This document shows, one piece after another, positions 18,416 to 27,082 of a stretch of DNA of 43,996 nucleotides. The stretch is from Leucothrix arctica (GTDB lineage: Bacteria > Pseudomonadota > Gammaproteobacteria > Thiotrichales > Thiotrichaceae). The DNA lies in the NCBI RefSeq assembly GCF_003172895.1, contig NZ_QGKL01000040.1, forward strand, positions 1-43,996, in the 5' to 3' direction. Positions within the stretch are counted from its first letter, which is position 1. The number at the start of each line of letters is the position of its first letter. The notes under the pieces were generated by a model that did not search any database, had not been told where the DNA came from, and saw only the letters and a program-made list of their open reading frames with translations. The position numbers and the translations under genes are program-made.

Positions 18416-18787
18416 ATGAAATCCCTTTTGTTGGTTGCACATGGTAGTCGTAGAGAGTCTTCGAATGATGCTGTAAAGCAGCTAGTTACTAAGCTTCGTC
18501 ATCAGTTAGCTGGTTCCGGCTTTGATGAAATTACCCATGCATTTCTAGAGTTAACGACACCGTCCATCGAAGATGGGGTGAGTATTTTAGTGGATGCTGG
18601 TTCAATAGATATTGTCGTAATGCCATACTTTTTGGCACCTGGAATACATGTAGTTGATGATTTGCCAGAGTTGATTGACGTCGCTAGAACAACATATCCA
18701 TCGGTTAACTTTACAGTTACGCCACACTTGGGTGAGGTAGATGGGATGGTTAGCTTGATATTGCAGAGTGCTGGCGCTACAGCTTAA
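18416..18787 (+). CDS. short sirohydrochlorin chelatase-type protein (CbiX/SirB family)
   Basis: The 123-residue protein is a single-domain member of the CbiX/SirB class II chelatase family, which inserts ferrous iron or cobalt into sirohydrochlorin. The hallmark LLLVAHGSR has His at position 9, and the second metal-site His is at position 78 in YFLAPGIHVVDDLP. The usual two-domain SirB is about twice as long; the short form resembles CbiX-S, which works as a dimer. It may therefore support siroheme (sulphite or nitrite reductase) or cobalamin synthesis, but no other gene of either pathway is in the window. It ends the birA-coaX run and converges on the 6S RNA gene. Confidence 0.85.
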   Translation: MKSLLLVAHGSRRESSNDAVKQLVTKLRHQLAGSGFDEITHAFLELTTPSIEDGVSILVDAGSIDIVVMPYFLAPGIHVVDDLPELIDVARTTYPSVNFTVTPHLGEVDGMVSLILQSAGATA

Positions 18788-18795
18788 GAAAAATA

Positions 18796-18982
18796 AGGAT
18801 GAAAACCAAGCGGCCGTTGTAGACATTGACCTTGAACCAGAGGTTCAAGTGGGAGTCATGAGAGTAGGATTAGGCTTACCGTAGACCGGTCATGCACACA
18901 GCTACTCCACACTCATTCCCGGGCAAAATAAATAGGCTCAAGGGATACCCGAATACTGACAAACAACACAGTAGTCATCCGT
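18796..18982 (-). ncRNA. ssrS: 6S RNA
   Basis: 6S RNA mimics an open promoter and sequesters the sigma-70 RNA polymerase in stationary phase. On the minus strand the order of conserved blocks follows E. coli 6S from memory: CGGGUAUCCCUUGAGCC, GACCGGUC, UAAGCCU and then CACUUGAACC with its partner GGUUCAAGG. The last forms an 8-bp hairpin with a 3-base loop (18831-18838 with 18842-18849). The closing stem is visible as GGAUGA (18980-18975) with UCAUCC (18802-18797), and a U-rich tail (UUAUUUUUC) follows. The length of about 187 bases fits. A good sigma-70 promoter is correctly placed. It lies tail to tail with the chelatase gene and divergent from lexA. The exact ends are inferred. Confidence 0.9.
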
Positions 18983-18988
18983 AGAACC

Positions 18989-19017
18989 AATATAATGCAT
19001 ATTTCTGGGTTTGTTAA
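18989..19017 (-). promoter_or_regulatory. sigma-70 promoter of 6S RNA
   Basis: On the minus strand TTAACA at 19017-19012 (-35, 5 of 6 matches) is separated by exactly 17 bases from TATATT at 18994-18989 (-10, 5 of 6). The predicted start, 7 bases downstream, is an A at about 18982, which is where the closing stem of 6S begins. Confidence 0.75.
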
Positions 19018-19074
19018 GTACTCCTCGTCGAAATTACCGAATTGTATAAAATAACTTCAGTCTTAATTGATAAC

Positions 19075-19103
19075 TTGAAAGTTTCCTTTTTGTTCGTTAT
19101 AAA
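19075..19103 (+). promoter_or_regulatory. sigma-70 promoter of lexA with overlapping palindrome
   Basis: TTGAAA at 19075-19080 and TATAAA at 19098-19103 are separated by 17 bases, a near-consensus promoter about 30 bases upstream of the lexA start. The short palindrome GAAAGTTTC at 19077-19085 overlaps the -35 box and is a candidate operator. No E. coli-type SOS box (CTGT-N8-ACAG) is present in the region upstream of lexA. Confidence 0.6.
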
Positions 19104-19134
19104 GGCCAGAGGGTAAGAGTAAAAGGAATCAGGT

Positions 19135-19734
19135 ATGTTGACGAATAAACAAAATTTAGTACTAAATGTAATCCGTGAGTTCATTCGCGACAATCAGCGC
19201 CAACCGACACTAGAAGAGATTGGTCAGGAGTTAGGAATTGGTCGCAGCACCATACATAAGCACGTTCAGGCGCTTATTCGTACTGGGAATTTATTGCAGT
19301 CATCAGGGAAATTCGCATATGAGTATGCGGGCGATGATGAAGAGTTGGGTAGCTTGCCTTACTTAGGTCAGATTGCTGCAGGTAAGCCTATCGAAGCAAT
19401 CGTCGATCAAAAACAGATTAATCTAGCGAAATTCTTTTGTGGAGCTGGGCGTTACGTATTACGTATTAGCGGTGATTCGATGATAGAAGCAGGTATCTTC
19501 GATAAAGATTATGTTGTCATCCGAAAGCAAGAAACCGCAAGACCAGGCAGTATTGTGGTTGCGTTGGTTGAGCAAAGAGAGGCGACACTTAAGTACTATA
19601 ACCCCATGCCTACGGGTGTGGTGGAGTTAGAGCCAGCTAATAAGGCGCTTACAACGATGTATTATCCCGCTGATCAGGTCGTTATTCAGGGTGTTTTGAT
19701 TGGTGTATTTCGTGACTATCAGGCGGCAGCGTAA
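19135..19734 (+). CDS. lexA: LexA repressor
   Basis: LexA represses the SOS regulon and cleaves itself when bound to activated RecA. The 199-residue protein has an N-terminal winged helix with the recognition segment PTLEEIGQELGIGRSTIHKH. The cleavage site is Ala82-Gly83 (QIAAGKPIEA), and the catalytic Ser115 (ISGDSMIEAG) and Lys153 (EATLKYY) are present. All residues needed for self-cleavage are therefore there. The recognition helix differs from the E. coli type, which agrees with the absence of a CTGT-N8-ACAG box upstream. The usual partner sulA is not adjacent; an exported ankyrin protein follows after 131 bases. Confidence 0.95.
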   Translation: MLTNKQNLVLNVIREFIRDNQRQPTLEEIGQELGIGRSTIHKHVQALIRTGNLLQSSGKFAYEYAGDDEELGSLPYLGQIAAGKPIEAIVDQKQINLAKFFCGAGRYVLRISGDSMIEAGIFDKDYVVIRKQETARPGSIVVALVEQREATLKYYNPMPTGVVELEPANKALTTMYYPADQVVIQGVLIGVFRDYQAAA

Positions 19735-19865
19735 ATTTTCACCATAAACCCAATATTCTTATTCTCTGATGCTTGTTTAATGATCTCGTAACAGAGAACT
19801 GTACACATTAGCGCATGATTTGGGCTACACTTGTAGGTTCGATTACATAGTATTGGGGACACAAG

Positions 19866-20867
19866 ATGTTATCGCGTTACTTAAATAGTTTGCATTTAAA
19901 ACCGATGGCTTTAATGGTTGCTTTAGCAGTGCCTGTGTCTGCTAGCGGCAATGTTTTGCTTGATACCAATGGTAAGCCTTTGCCCGATGACTTTAGTGCA
20001 TTAATAGAGTTACTTGATGGGACTAATGAAGCTAAAAGAAAAGTACTTGGGCTAAGTACTGAAAAAGCAGAGTCGGTGCCATTAAAAGAGAAAAAAGTAG
20101 CTTCGGAAGTTGTTAAAAATGAAAAAATAACAAAAAAATCTAAAGTTGCTAGTAGTTCTGCAAAGACGGTTAATGTTGAAGCTGAGGAGGAAGTTGCTCC
20201 TGAGTCGTTAGCTCCAAAAAAGAATCCAGCGCATTATGATGCTGATTTAGCACGTAGGCTTTATGACGCACTAGCTATTGGTGATGCTGCGCGTGTGAAG
20301 TGGATGCTACAGTCTGGTGCGGGTAATGTTTACGTATCTGATACTAATGATACAAGTTTACGTTTAGCTATTCGTAAAGGGTGGGCTTCTGTTGTTCGTG
20401 TTCTTCTTGAGCGGGACCCTGATCTTGAGCATGAGCTATCCGGAAAGGTAAATCTTTTACACGAAGCAAGTGTGAAAGGTGCTTACGATATAGCGAAGAT
20501 GCTAATTGCTGCAGGTTTGGATCCTGAAGCTAAGACTAGTAAAAACTGGTCAAACCTTCATTTGGCTGCAAGATATGGCCATGTTGACTTGATTCGTTAT
20601 TATTTAAGTTTGGGTCTTGACCCTGATGCGCGTAACTCGGAAGGAAATACCGCTCACTGGTTGGCAAATCATCTAAGGCATTATCAGGCGGCTGGTTATC
20701 TCGCGTCTCGTACTAATGTATCGTCATACCAGATATTTGAAGGCAAGGACGGTAAGAAAATGAGCAAGAAGAAGCGCGCAGAAAAACTTAAAGAGGCTCG
20801 TAAAACAGCTCGTAAATCTACTCCAGCGTTCACTCCTGCTCAGATAGAAGCAATTTTAAGTCAGTAA
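19866..20867 (+). CDS. exported ankyrin-repeat protein
   Basis: The 333-residue protein has an N-terminal signal peptide (LKPMALMVALAVPVSASG). A charged, Lys/Glu/Val-rich spacer of about 80 residues is followed by at least four ankyrin-type repeats (about residues 125-280; for example NLLHEASVKGAYDIAKMLIA and NLHLAARYGHVDLIRYYLSL). It ends in a strongly basic tail (KKMSKKKRAEKLKEARKTAR). Ankyrin repeats bind other proteins and the signal places this one in the periplasm or outside. The binding partner is unknown, and no catalase or toxin gene, which sometimes accompany such proteins, is adjacent. Confidence 0.8.
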   Translation: MLSRYLNSLHLKPMALMVALAVPVSASGNVLLDTNGKPLPDDFSALIELLDGTNEAKRKVLGLSTEKAESVPLKEKKVASEVVKNEKITKKSKVASSSAKTVNVEAEEEVAPESLAPKKNPAHYDADLARRLYDALAIGDAARVKWMLQSGAGNVYVSDTNDTSLRLAIRKGWASVVRVLLERDPDLEHELSGKVNLLHEASVKGAYDIAKMLIAAGLDPEAKTSKNWSNLHLAARYGHVDLIRYYLSLGLDPDARNSEGNTAHWLANHLRHYQAAGYLASRTNVSSYQIFEGKDGKKMSKKKRAEKLKEARKTARKSTPAFTPAQIEAILSQ

Positions 20868-20895
20868 GAAATTTTAAGCGTTAATGGGTGACTAT

Positions 20896-21423
<528 letters not shown>

Positions 21424-23556
21424 TTAATGAGATCGAGTCACCGAGATGACAAGTTCTAGTTCTTGCAGCTTGCGGGCAATATTTCGTAAATGCTTAATAT
21501 CCCACACTTCTATAATCAAGTTACAGGTCTTGGCGTCTTGCTCGCCACCGACATGCAGTTCTTCAATATTTACGCCAAGATCTTGGAGGGTATGTGTGAT
21601 ACCTGAGATAGCGCCAACGCGATTTCTCACTTCAATAGTCACAGCTGCTGAGTATTGCTGCTGTTGCTTGCCGTCAGCCCACGAAATTTTGAGAGGAGCA
21701 GGGCTGATATTCTTAACTTCTGGGCAAGTGGCTCTGTGTATTGCCATGCCTCGGCCCTGCTCTAGTTGGCCGACAATGATGTCATCTGGAAGAGGGTAGC
21801 AGCAAGTTTGTAACTGAACGGCTAGGCCTTCAGTACCTCTAATCAGTATGGTCCTGTCCGTATCATCTTCGGCAGCTTTTAATAAACTGTCCTCATCAGC
21901 AAGACGGCGTGCTATTAGTTTCGAACAATGCATGCCTTGTGCTATGTGGCTCAGTAGCATGTCCGTCGACTCAAGACTTAGTGTCTTGAGTGTCTTGTTT
22001 AAATGCTTCGCTGGAATTGACTCTAGCTTTGACTGATAAGGCTCTAGTGCTTGGTTAAGTAAGTCTTTTCCTAGCTCAATATATTCATTATCTTTTCGGC
22101 TATTAATCCAGTGGCGAATAGCCGCACGTGCTTTACCTGTAGAAACAAAGTTTAGCCAGTTAGGTTGTGGTTTGGCATCATCACTCGTATAAATTCGCAC
22201 AATAGCGCCATTTTTAAGTTGTGAGCCTAAAGCAACGCGTCTATGGTCAACTGTCGCATAATCGCAGTGGTTACCGACATCAGTATGTATTTCGTAAGCA
22301 AAGTCTATCGGTGTTGAACCGTTAGGGAGTGTTTTGATTTCTCCGCGAGGGGTATACACCTGTATATCTTCTAGAAATAAGTCAGACTTAATGTCTTCCA
22401 TGAACTCAGAAGGACTACCGTTGGTATCTTGTATCTCAGAAACTTGCTTAATCCATCGATTTAAATAAGTCTTTGAAAAGTCCAGCGTACTCATGGAGTT
22501 AGGGTATCGAAAGTGTGAGGTCACGCCGTATTGTGAGACTTGATACATTTGTTTAGTTTGAATTTCGACCTTCAATAAATGTCGGTCGTAGGTCATTAGC
22601 TCAGTTTGTAGTGCCTGGTAGCCATAAGCTTTACGAGCCGCAATGTAGTCTTCAAATTTACCAATCTTAGGATGGTAAAGTTGATGGATAACGCCGAGTG
22701 CAAGATAGCAGTCAGATACTTTGTCGACCAGTATTCGAATCTCGATACCGTCCGCTTCATTACTGAGGTACTTATTAGAGCGGTATCGCTGCGCATCTTC
22801 ATAGATGCGGTAGAGGTTTTTTTCCCATAGGAAGCATGAGCTACTGACATTTTGACTGCGTAAGGACTGTGTCAAATCATCAAGAATGCGGTCATAGGTG
22901 CCTTGGTTAAGCGCAAGGTTAGCCTCAACCGATTTTTCTAACACTTTAAAGCGCCAAGGGTGTAAGTGCATCAAACATAGTGTTTGTAGTTCTTTACGTA
23001 ACCGGTGCATACCCATTTTGCGTGCAAGCGGGGCATGAATTTGAATGGTTTCTTTGGCGATGCGACGCTTCTTTTCGGCTGGCATTGAGCCAAGTGTTCG
23101 CATGTTATGTAGGCGGTCTGCAAGCTTGATAAGTACGACTCTATAATCTTGAGTCATCGCAATCATCATTTTCTGAAAGCTGGCTTCAGAGGCTTCGGTG
23201 CGCGAAGTAAAATGATTACCTGCCAACTTAGTCACGCCGTCGACTAGTTCAGCAACGACCGCACCATAGCGATCGCAGATGTCGGCTTTACTAAACTCTG
23301 TATCTTCAACTACGTCGTGCAGAAGTGCGGCACATATAGTGTCCACGTCCATATGGAGGTCGGCAAGAATGCGAGCAACTTCCAAAGGGTGGTGTATATA
23401 GAGCTCACCTGACTTTCGTCGGACACTAGAATGAGCCGACGCAGCAAACTCGTATGCATCACGAGTTAGCTGTATTTCTTCATCTGTCTGGTATCGCTGG
23501 ACAATACGATATAAGTCCGTGGACTCAAACTCTGGCGCAGCAGATCCAGTATTCAT
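21424..23556 (-). CDS. spoT: SpoT/RelA homologue, hydrolase intact, synthetase motifs degraded
   Basis: The 710-residue protein has the full RelA/SpoT layout. The ppGpp hydrolase HD domain has His55-56 in YIHHPLEVARIL, His80-Asp81 in ALLHDVVEDTEF and KLADRLHNMRTL. A synthetase-like domain covers about residues 235-350, a TGS domain about 397-460, a Cys-containing segment (LQTCCYPLPDD) follows, and a C-terminal ACT domain covers about 645-710. The hydrolase residues are all present. In the synthetase part the usual GRxKxxYS motif reads FLWEKNLYR, the NGYQSLHT motif reads YGYQALQT, and the E-x-Q-x-R-T motif reads KVEIQT, so the usual Glu aligns with Lys329. I infer mainly ppGpp hydrolysis. rpoZ lies 6 bases upstream. 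Confidence 0.93.
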   Translation of the reverse strand: MNTGSAAPEFESTDLYRIVQRYQTDEEIQLTRDAYEFAASAHSSVRRKSGELYIHHPLEVARILADLHMDVDTICAALLHDVVEDTEFSKADICDRYGAVVAELVDGVTKLAGNHFTSRTEASEASFQKMMIAMTQDYRVVLIKLADRLHNMRTLGSMPAEKKRRIAKETIQIHAPLARKMGMHRLRKELQTLCLMHLHPWRFKVLEKSVEANLALNQGTYDRILDDLTQSLRSQNVSSSCFLWEKNLYRIYEDAQRYRSNKYLSNEADGIEIRILVDKVSDCYLALGVIHQLYHPKIGKFEDYIAARKAYGYQALQTELMTYDRHLLKVEIQTKQMYQVSQYGVTSHFRYPNSMSTLDFSKTYLNRWIKQVSEIQDTNGSPSEFMEDIKSDLFLEDIQVYTPRGEIKTLPNGSTPIDFAYEIHTDVGNHCDYATVDHRRVALGSQLKNGAIVRIYTSDDAKPQPNWLNFVSTGKARAAIRHWINSRKDNEYIELGKDLLNQALEPYQSKLESIPAKHLNKTLKTLSLESTDMLLSHIAQGMHCSKLIARRLADEDSLLKAAEDDTDRTILIRGTEGLAVQLQTCCYPLPDDIIVGQLEQGRGMAIHRATCPEVKNISPAPLKISWADGKQQQQYSAAVTIEVRNRVGAISGITHTLQDLGVNIEELHVGGEQDAKTCNLIIEVWDIKHLRNIARKLQELELVISVTRSH

Positions 23557-23562
23557 GATGAA

Positions 23563-23808
23563 TTACGCTTCGATGCTGATTTCAAAAGGGTCTTGATCAA
23601 GCTTTGCAGCTTCAGCAGCAGGGTCCTCTTTTGGTACTACTTCATCGGCGATTTCGCGTAATGCTAGAACAGTAGGCTTGTCGTTATCACGCTCTACTAG
23701 TGGCTCAGCGCCTTCAGCAATTGCGCGTGCGCGCTTAGAAGCTTGAAGAACTAGATCATAGTTGCTGTCAAAATGTTTTATGCAGTCTTCGACCGTGACT
23801 CGAGCCAT
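23563..23808 (-). CDS. rpoZ: RNA polymerase omega subunit
   Basis: Omega assists folding and assembly of the beta' subunit and contributes to a ppGpp-binding site on RNA polymerase. The 81-residue protein has the conserved start [20 protein letters not shown], the helix [14 protein letters not shown] and the segment [13 protein letters not shown]. It is co-directional with spoT and separated from it by 6 bases, the standard pairing. A perfect -10 box lies 35 bases upstream. Confidence 0.97.
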   Translation of the reverse strand: MARVTVEDCIKHFDSNYDLVLQASKRARAIAEGAEPLVERDNDKPTVLALREIADEVVPKEDPAAEAAKLDQDPFEISIEA

Positions 23809-23843
23809 ATTAATACCTGATTTTTTTCATACAAGGAAAGTCA

Positions 23844-23849
23844 ATTATA
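23844..23849 (-). promoter_or_regulatory. -10 element of the rpoZ-spoT promoter
   Basis: A perfect TATAAT on the minus strand lies 35 bases before the rpoZ start codon. The sequence 17 bases upstream of it (CTAGCA) matches the -35 consensus at only 3 of 6 positions, so the promoter may need an activator or be of intermediate strength. Confidence 0.55.
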
Positions 23850-24007
23850 GACCCACATTAATTAAATGCTAGCTTAAAAAACTGCTATTTGATGAAATAA
23901 ACCCTATAAAGTGGGATAAATTCAGATCATTCAATCGCTATGCTATTCTGCGTGATCAATTAATGTCATTAATTCAAATAATTTAACGCGTAAGTGGAAG
24001 AAATATA

Positions 24008-25120
24008 ATGAGTCGATACAGCCATGATGAGCAGTTTTTTCACGGAAAGTCGGAGAGTCTAGGTGTTTTGTTGGTTAATTTAGGTACGCCTGATGAGCCA
24101 ACGACGTCAGCTGTGCGACGTTACCTCAAAGAGTTTCTATCTGATGGTCGCGTCATTGAAATACCTAAAGTTATTTGGTGGTGTATTTTAAACGGCATCA
24201 TTTTACGTCGTCGACCGGCTGCGAGTGCTAAATTGTATGCAACGGTTTGGAGTGAAGACGGTTCTCCGTTGTTAGCGAATGGTAAAAAACAGCAACAGGC
24301 ACTTCAACAAGAAATGTCCGTGAGATTTAAAGGGCCTGTTCATGTGAAACTTGCCATGCGCTATGGCAACCCTTCAATTCTTAATGGTTTACGAGAGTTG
24401 AGAAAAGAGGGTGCTAGACGTTTATTAGTGTTACCGCTTTATCCTCAGTATTCCGCGACAACGACAGCAACCACCTATGACGCAGTCAGTAAGGAAATGA
24501 AGCGCTGGCGTTGGCTGCCAGAGATTCGTTTTGTTAATCAATATCATGATAATTCTGCCTATATCGACGCATTAGCAAAAAGTGTGAGAGCGCATTGGGC
24601 TGAACATGGTCGTAAAGAAAAATTAATGATGTCGTTTCATGGTTTGCCTAAGCGGAACCTTGAATTAGGCGACCCTTACCACTGTCAGTGTCATAAAACA
24701 GGGCGTTTATTGGCTGAGAAGTTAGGTCTGAAGCCAGAGCAGTGGCTAGTCACATTCCAGTCACGCTTCGGTCGTGCTGAATGGTTGAAGCCTTATACCG
24801 ATAAGACTTTGGAAAAATTAGCACAAGAAGGCGTTAAAAGTATCGACATCGTTTGTCCTGGTTTCCCAGCGGATTGCTTAGAGACACTGGAAGAAATTGC
24901 GGTTGAAAATCGTGATGTATTTATTGAAGCTGGCGGTAAGGATTACACTTATATTCCTGCCTTGAACCATGACGCTGATCACATTCAAGCACTTGCTGAT
25001 ATTGTGCAACAACACACGCAGGGCTGGCCAGAAGTAAGTCCTGACTGGAGTGAGTCTGCGATATCTGCGGGGAATAAAAAGTCTCAAGAGTTAGCCAAAG
25101 AAAAAGGCGCGAAGCTCTAA
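24008..25120 (+). CDS. hemH: ferrochelatase
   Basis: HemH inserts ferrous iron into protoporphyrin IX, the last step of protoheme synthesis, at the inner face of the membrane. The 370-residue protein starts after a GGAAG site. It has the N-terminal signature GVLLVNLGTPDEP, the catalytic His at about position 211 in MSFHGLPKRN, and the acidic active-site segment PGFPADCLETLEEI with Glu at about 292. RSRFG-type residues are seen in FQSRFGRAEWLKPYT. It is followed with no gap by lpxL, so the two are translationally coupled. MsrQ, elsewhere in the window, is a heme protein, but no heme gene neighbours hemH. Confidence 0.97.
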   Translation: MSRYSHDEQFFHGKSESLGVLLVNLGTPDEPTTSAVRRYLKEFLSDGRVIEIPKVIWWCILNGIILRRRPAASAKLYATVWSEDGSPLLANGKKQQQALQQEMSVRFKGPVHVKLAMRYGNPSILNGLRELRKEGARRLLVLPLYPQYSATTTATTYDAVSKEMKRWRWLPEIRFVNQYHDNSAYIDALAKSVRAHWAEHGRKEKLMMSFHGLPKRNLELGDPYHCQCHKTGRLLAEKLGLKPEQWLVTFQSRFGRAEWLKPYTDKTLEKLAQEGVKSIDIVCPGFPADCLETLEEIAVENRDVFIEAGGKDYTYIPALNHDADHIQALADIVQQHTQGWPEVSPDWSESAISAGNKKSQELAKEKGAKL

Positions 25121-26065
25121 GTGTCGGAAAGTAAGCGTACAGATCAATCTGGCTTGCCGTTTCATAAGGGCTTGTTGCACCCACGTTATTTAGTGACGTG
25201 GGTCGGTTTGGGGATAATGGCACTTGTGTCGTTACTTCCAGCCAGCATCAGGCATAAGCTTGGTGGTGCAATTGGTGATTATTTATTTCGTAATCATAAA
25301 AAGCGCCGAAGCGTTGTTGAAGCCAACCTGAAACAAGTCTTTCCAGATATTACCATTGATGCACTTGCTGAAAAGGTACAGTCACACTTGCAGTGGTATG
25401 GCAGAGGGCTGATTGATTACAGTGTGTTCTTTTTTGGGCGTAAAAAACACTTCTCCAAAAAAGTGACTATCGTTGGTGAATCGCTTCTGCAAAAAGCTAA
25501 ACAAGCAAAGCAACCCGTTGTGTTGCTATTGGCTCACAGTGTGATGTTGGAGTTTGCCGCGGTTGCGTTATCAGTCGGTAACTACAGCTGTTTCGGTTCT
25601 TATAAAACATCAAAAAACCCAGTTGTAGATTGGATGATTGCACGCAGCCGGTGTCGGTTTGTAGACTTTGTTGTGTCACGCGAGCAGGGTTTGAGGCCAT
25701 TGATTCGAGGTATTCAGTCGGGTCATATTATGGTTTTCTTGCCCGATGAAGACTTGGGTTTAGATAACTCGGTGTTTGCGCCATTGTTTGGCCGAGAGAA
25801 AGCTACGCTGACCACGCCTGCACGGTTAGTGAAAATGGGTAAAGCCAAGGCAGTTGTTGGTTTTGTGGCATTTGATAAAAAATCTGGGCAATACCAGCTG
25901 CGATTAAGTGAATTGCCTGAAAGTTACCCCGAAGCAGATGTAACTCTAAATGCAGCCACGATGAATGAGGCTCTAGAACAGCTTATTCTACAAAGTCCTG
26001 AGCAGTATATGTGGACGATGAAGTGGTTTAAAACTGTTGGCCCTGAAGAGGCTTCTTTTTACTGA
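25121..26065 (+). CDS. lpxL: lipid A late acyltransferase (LpxL/HtrB family)
   Basis: The 314-residue protein adds a secondary acyl chain to lipid A at the inner membrane. It starts with GTG directly after the hemH stop codon. One N-terminal hydrophobic segment (YLVTWVGLGIMALVSLLPAS) anchors it. The catalytic H-x4-E motif is His139 to Glu144 in LLLAHSVMLEF, and the FLPDEDLGLDNSVF and LTTPARLVKMGKA segments are typical of HtrB. Assignment to LpxL rather than LpxM is by overall resemblance. The gene ends 126 bases before tonB. Confidence 0.88.
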   Translation: MSESKRTDQSGLPFHKGLLHPRYLVTWVGLGIMALVSLLPASIRHKLGGAIGDYLFRNHKKRRSVVEANLKQVFPDITIDALAEKVQSHLQWYGRGLIDYSVFFFGRKKHFSKKVTIVGESLLQKAKQAKQPVVLLLAHSVMLEFAAVALSVGNYSCFGSYKTSKNPVVDWMIARSRCRFVDFVVSREQGLRPLIRGIQSGHIMVFLPDEDLGLDNSVFAPLFGREKATLTTPARLVKMGKAKAVVGFVAFDKKSGQYQLRLSELPESYPEADVTLNAATMNEALEQLILQSPEQYMWTMKWFKTVGPEEASFY

Positions 26066-26123
26066 GGCGGGTTCTATTAAGATAAGGGCAAGCGAAGAGC
26101 GAGTAAATTGACGAAAGGAGTAT

Positions 26124-26162
26124 ATGGGGATACTCTTGTCCTTAATAAGACTTACACAATAA
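26124..26162 (+). CDS. possible 12-codon leader ORF upstream of tonB
   Basis: ATG at 26124 is preceded by the strong ribosome-binding site AAAGGAG 4 bases upstream and opens a 12-residue frame (MGILLSLIRLTQ) that ends with TAA at 26160-26162. That is 29 bases before the preferred tonB start at 26192, which itself has a weak site. It could be a leader peptide coupled to tonB. Alternatively it is coincidental and tonB starts at TTG 26108 in another frame. Evidence is only the ribosome-binding site and the position. Confidence 0.3.
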   Translation: MGILLSLIRLTQ

Positions 26163-26191
26163 AAACAATAGTTCGCAACGAGTCATACACT

Positions 26192-27070
26192 ATGCCTTTG
26201 AATTTATCACAAATCAGTCCAATGTTTGCAACGCTTCCAGCGGCTGCAGTGCTTCATGGTGTAATAATTTTAGGTACTGGGTTTGGTCTGCCTGAGCCTA
26301 ATATTGCTAATAAAAGCACCTTGTTAGATATTACGATTGTGCATACTGACTCTGATGTCGCGCCGAAAGATGCTGACTTCGTTGCTCAGTCAAACCAACA
26401 AGGTAGCGGCTCTCTTAAAGAAAAAAGTCGGATTACCAGTCCTTTTGCTTCAGATAACCCAAGTAATACTAACGGTGATCAGACATTTGCGAGCGAAGAG
26501 ACTGCACCTGAAATAGTGGTCGATCCTAAGCCGAAAATTTTGACGACTAAGGGTCAGACAAACAAAATCATTCAGAAAGAAGTCGAAGAAGAAGAAGTTA
26601 AAGAGCCTAAGATTGTCAGTCAGGATATCTCTGAAAAAGCAGAAGAAATTGCGACGTTAATGGCAGAAATGAATAAGGATGAAAAGCGCTACGCTAAGCG
26701 TCCACGTATTCACTTTGTTGACTCTATTAGCGCTAAAAGTGCAGTAGAAGCCGAGTACATTAACAACTGGGCAAAGAAATTAGAGCGTATTGGTAATATC
26801 AATTTTCCAGAAGAGGCGATTCGTCGTAGTCTGAGTGGTACGCTTATTCTAAATGCAACATTAGACCGTGCTGGGCGTGTTGTTGAGTTAGAAATTACTA
26901 TATCATCGGGGAATAGAACACTGGATAAAGCGGCTTTGCGTATTGTGAAATTAGCGTCACCTTACCAACCACTTCCATCTGAGGTTCGCAAAAAATACGA
27001 CCGCCTTAATATCACGCGTTCTATCGTGTTTAATAAAGAGAATGCTGGGGCGGCTTTTTACACCAACTAA
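26192..27070 (+). CDS. TonB-family energy transducer (TonB3-like)
   Basis: From the ATG at 26192 the protein has 292 residues: one hydrophobic N-terminal segment (LPAAAVLHGVIILGTGFGL) and a long, Glu/Lys/Pro-containing periplasmic spacer. A C-terminal TonB-like domain covers about residues 200-292 (NFPEEAIRRSLSGTLILNAT, then ISSGNRTLDKAALRIVKLAS). TonB proteins couple inner-membrane proton motive force to outer-membrane transport. The order tonB-yqgE-ruvX-pyrR-pyrB-pyrC' is that of the Pseudomonas tonB3 locus, whose TonB3 has been linked to type IV pilus motility. No exbB or exbD is adjacent. An in-frame TTG at 26108 is an alternative start. Confidence 0.8.
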   Translation: MPLNLSQISPMFATLPAAAVLHGVIILGTGFGLPEPNIANKSTLLDITIVHTDSDVAPKDADFVAQSNQQGSGSLKEKSRITSPFASDNPSNTNGDQTFASEETAPEIVVDPKPKILTTKGQTNKIIQKEVEEEEVKEPKIVSQDISEKAEEIATLMAEMNKDEKRYAKRPRIHFVDSISAKSAVEAEYINNWAKKLERIGNINFPEEAIRRSLSGTLILNATLDRAGRVVELEITISSGNRTLDKAALRIVKLASPYQPLPSEVRKKYDRLNITRSIVFNKENAGAAFYTN

Positions 27071-27082
27071 TACCCGAGTGTA

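Noticed and set aside
18831-18849. Plus-strand hairpin CTTGAACC/GGTTCAAG taken first as the 3' half of a 6S RNA on the plus strand
   Set aside because: The matching 5' half is absent upstream on the plus strand (inside the chelatase gene). Read on the minus strand, both halves, the closing stem and a promoter fit.
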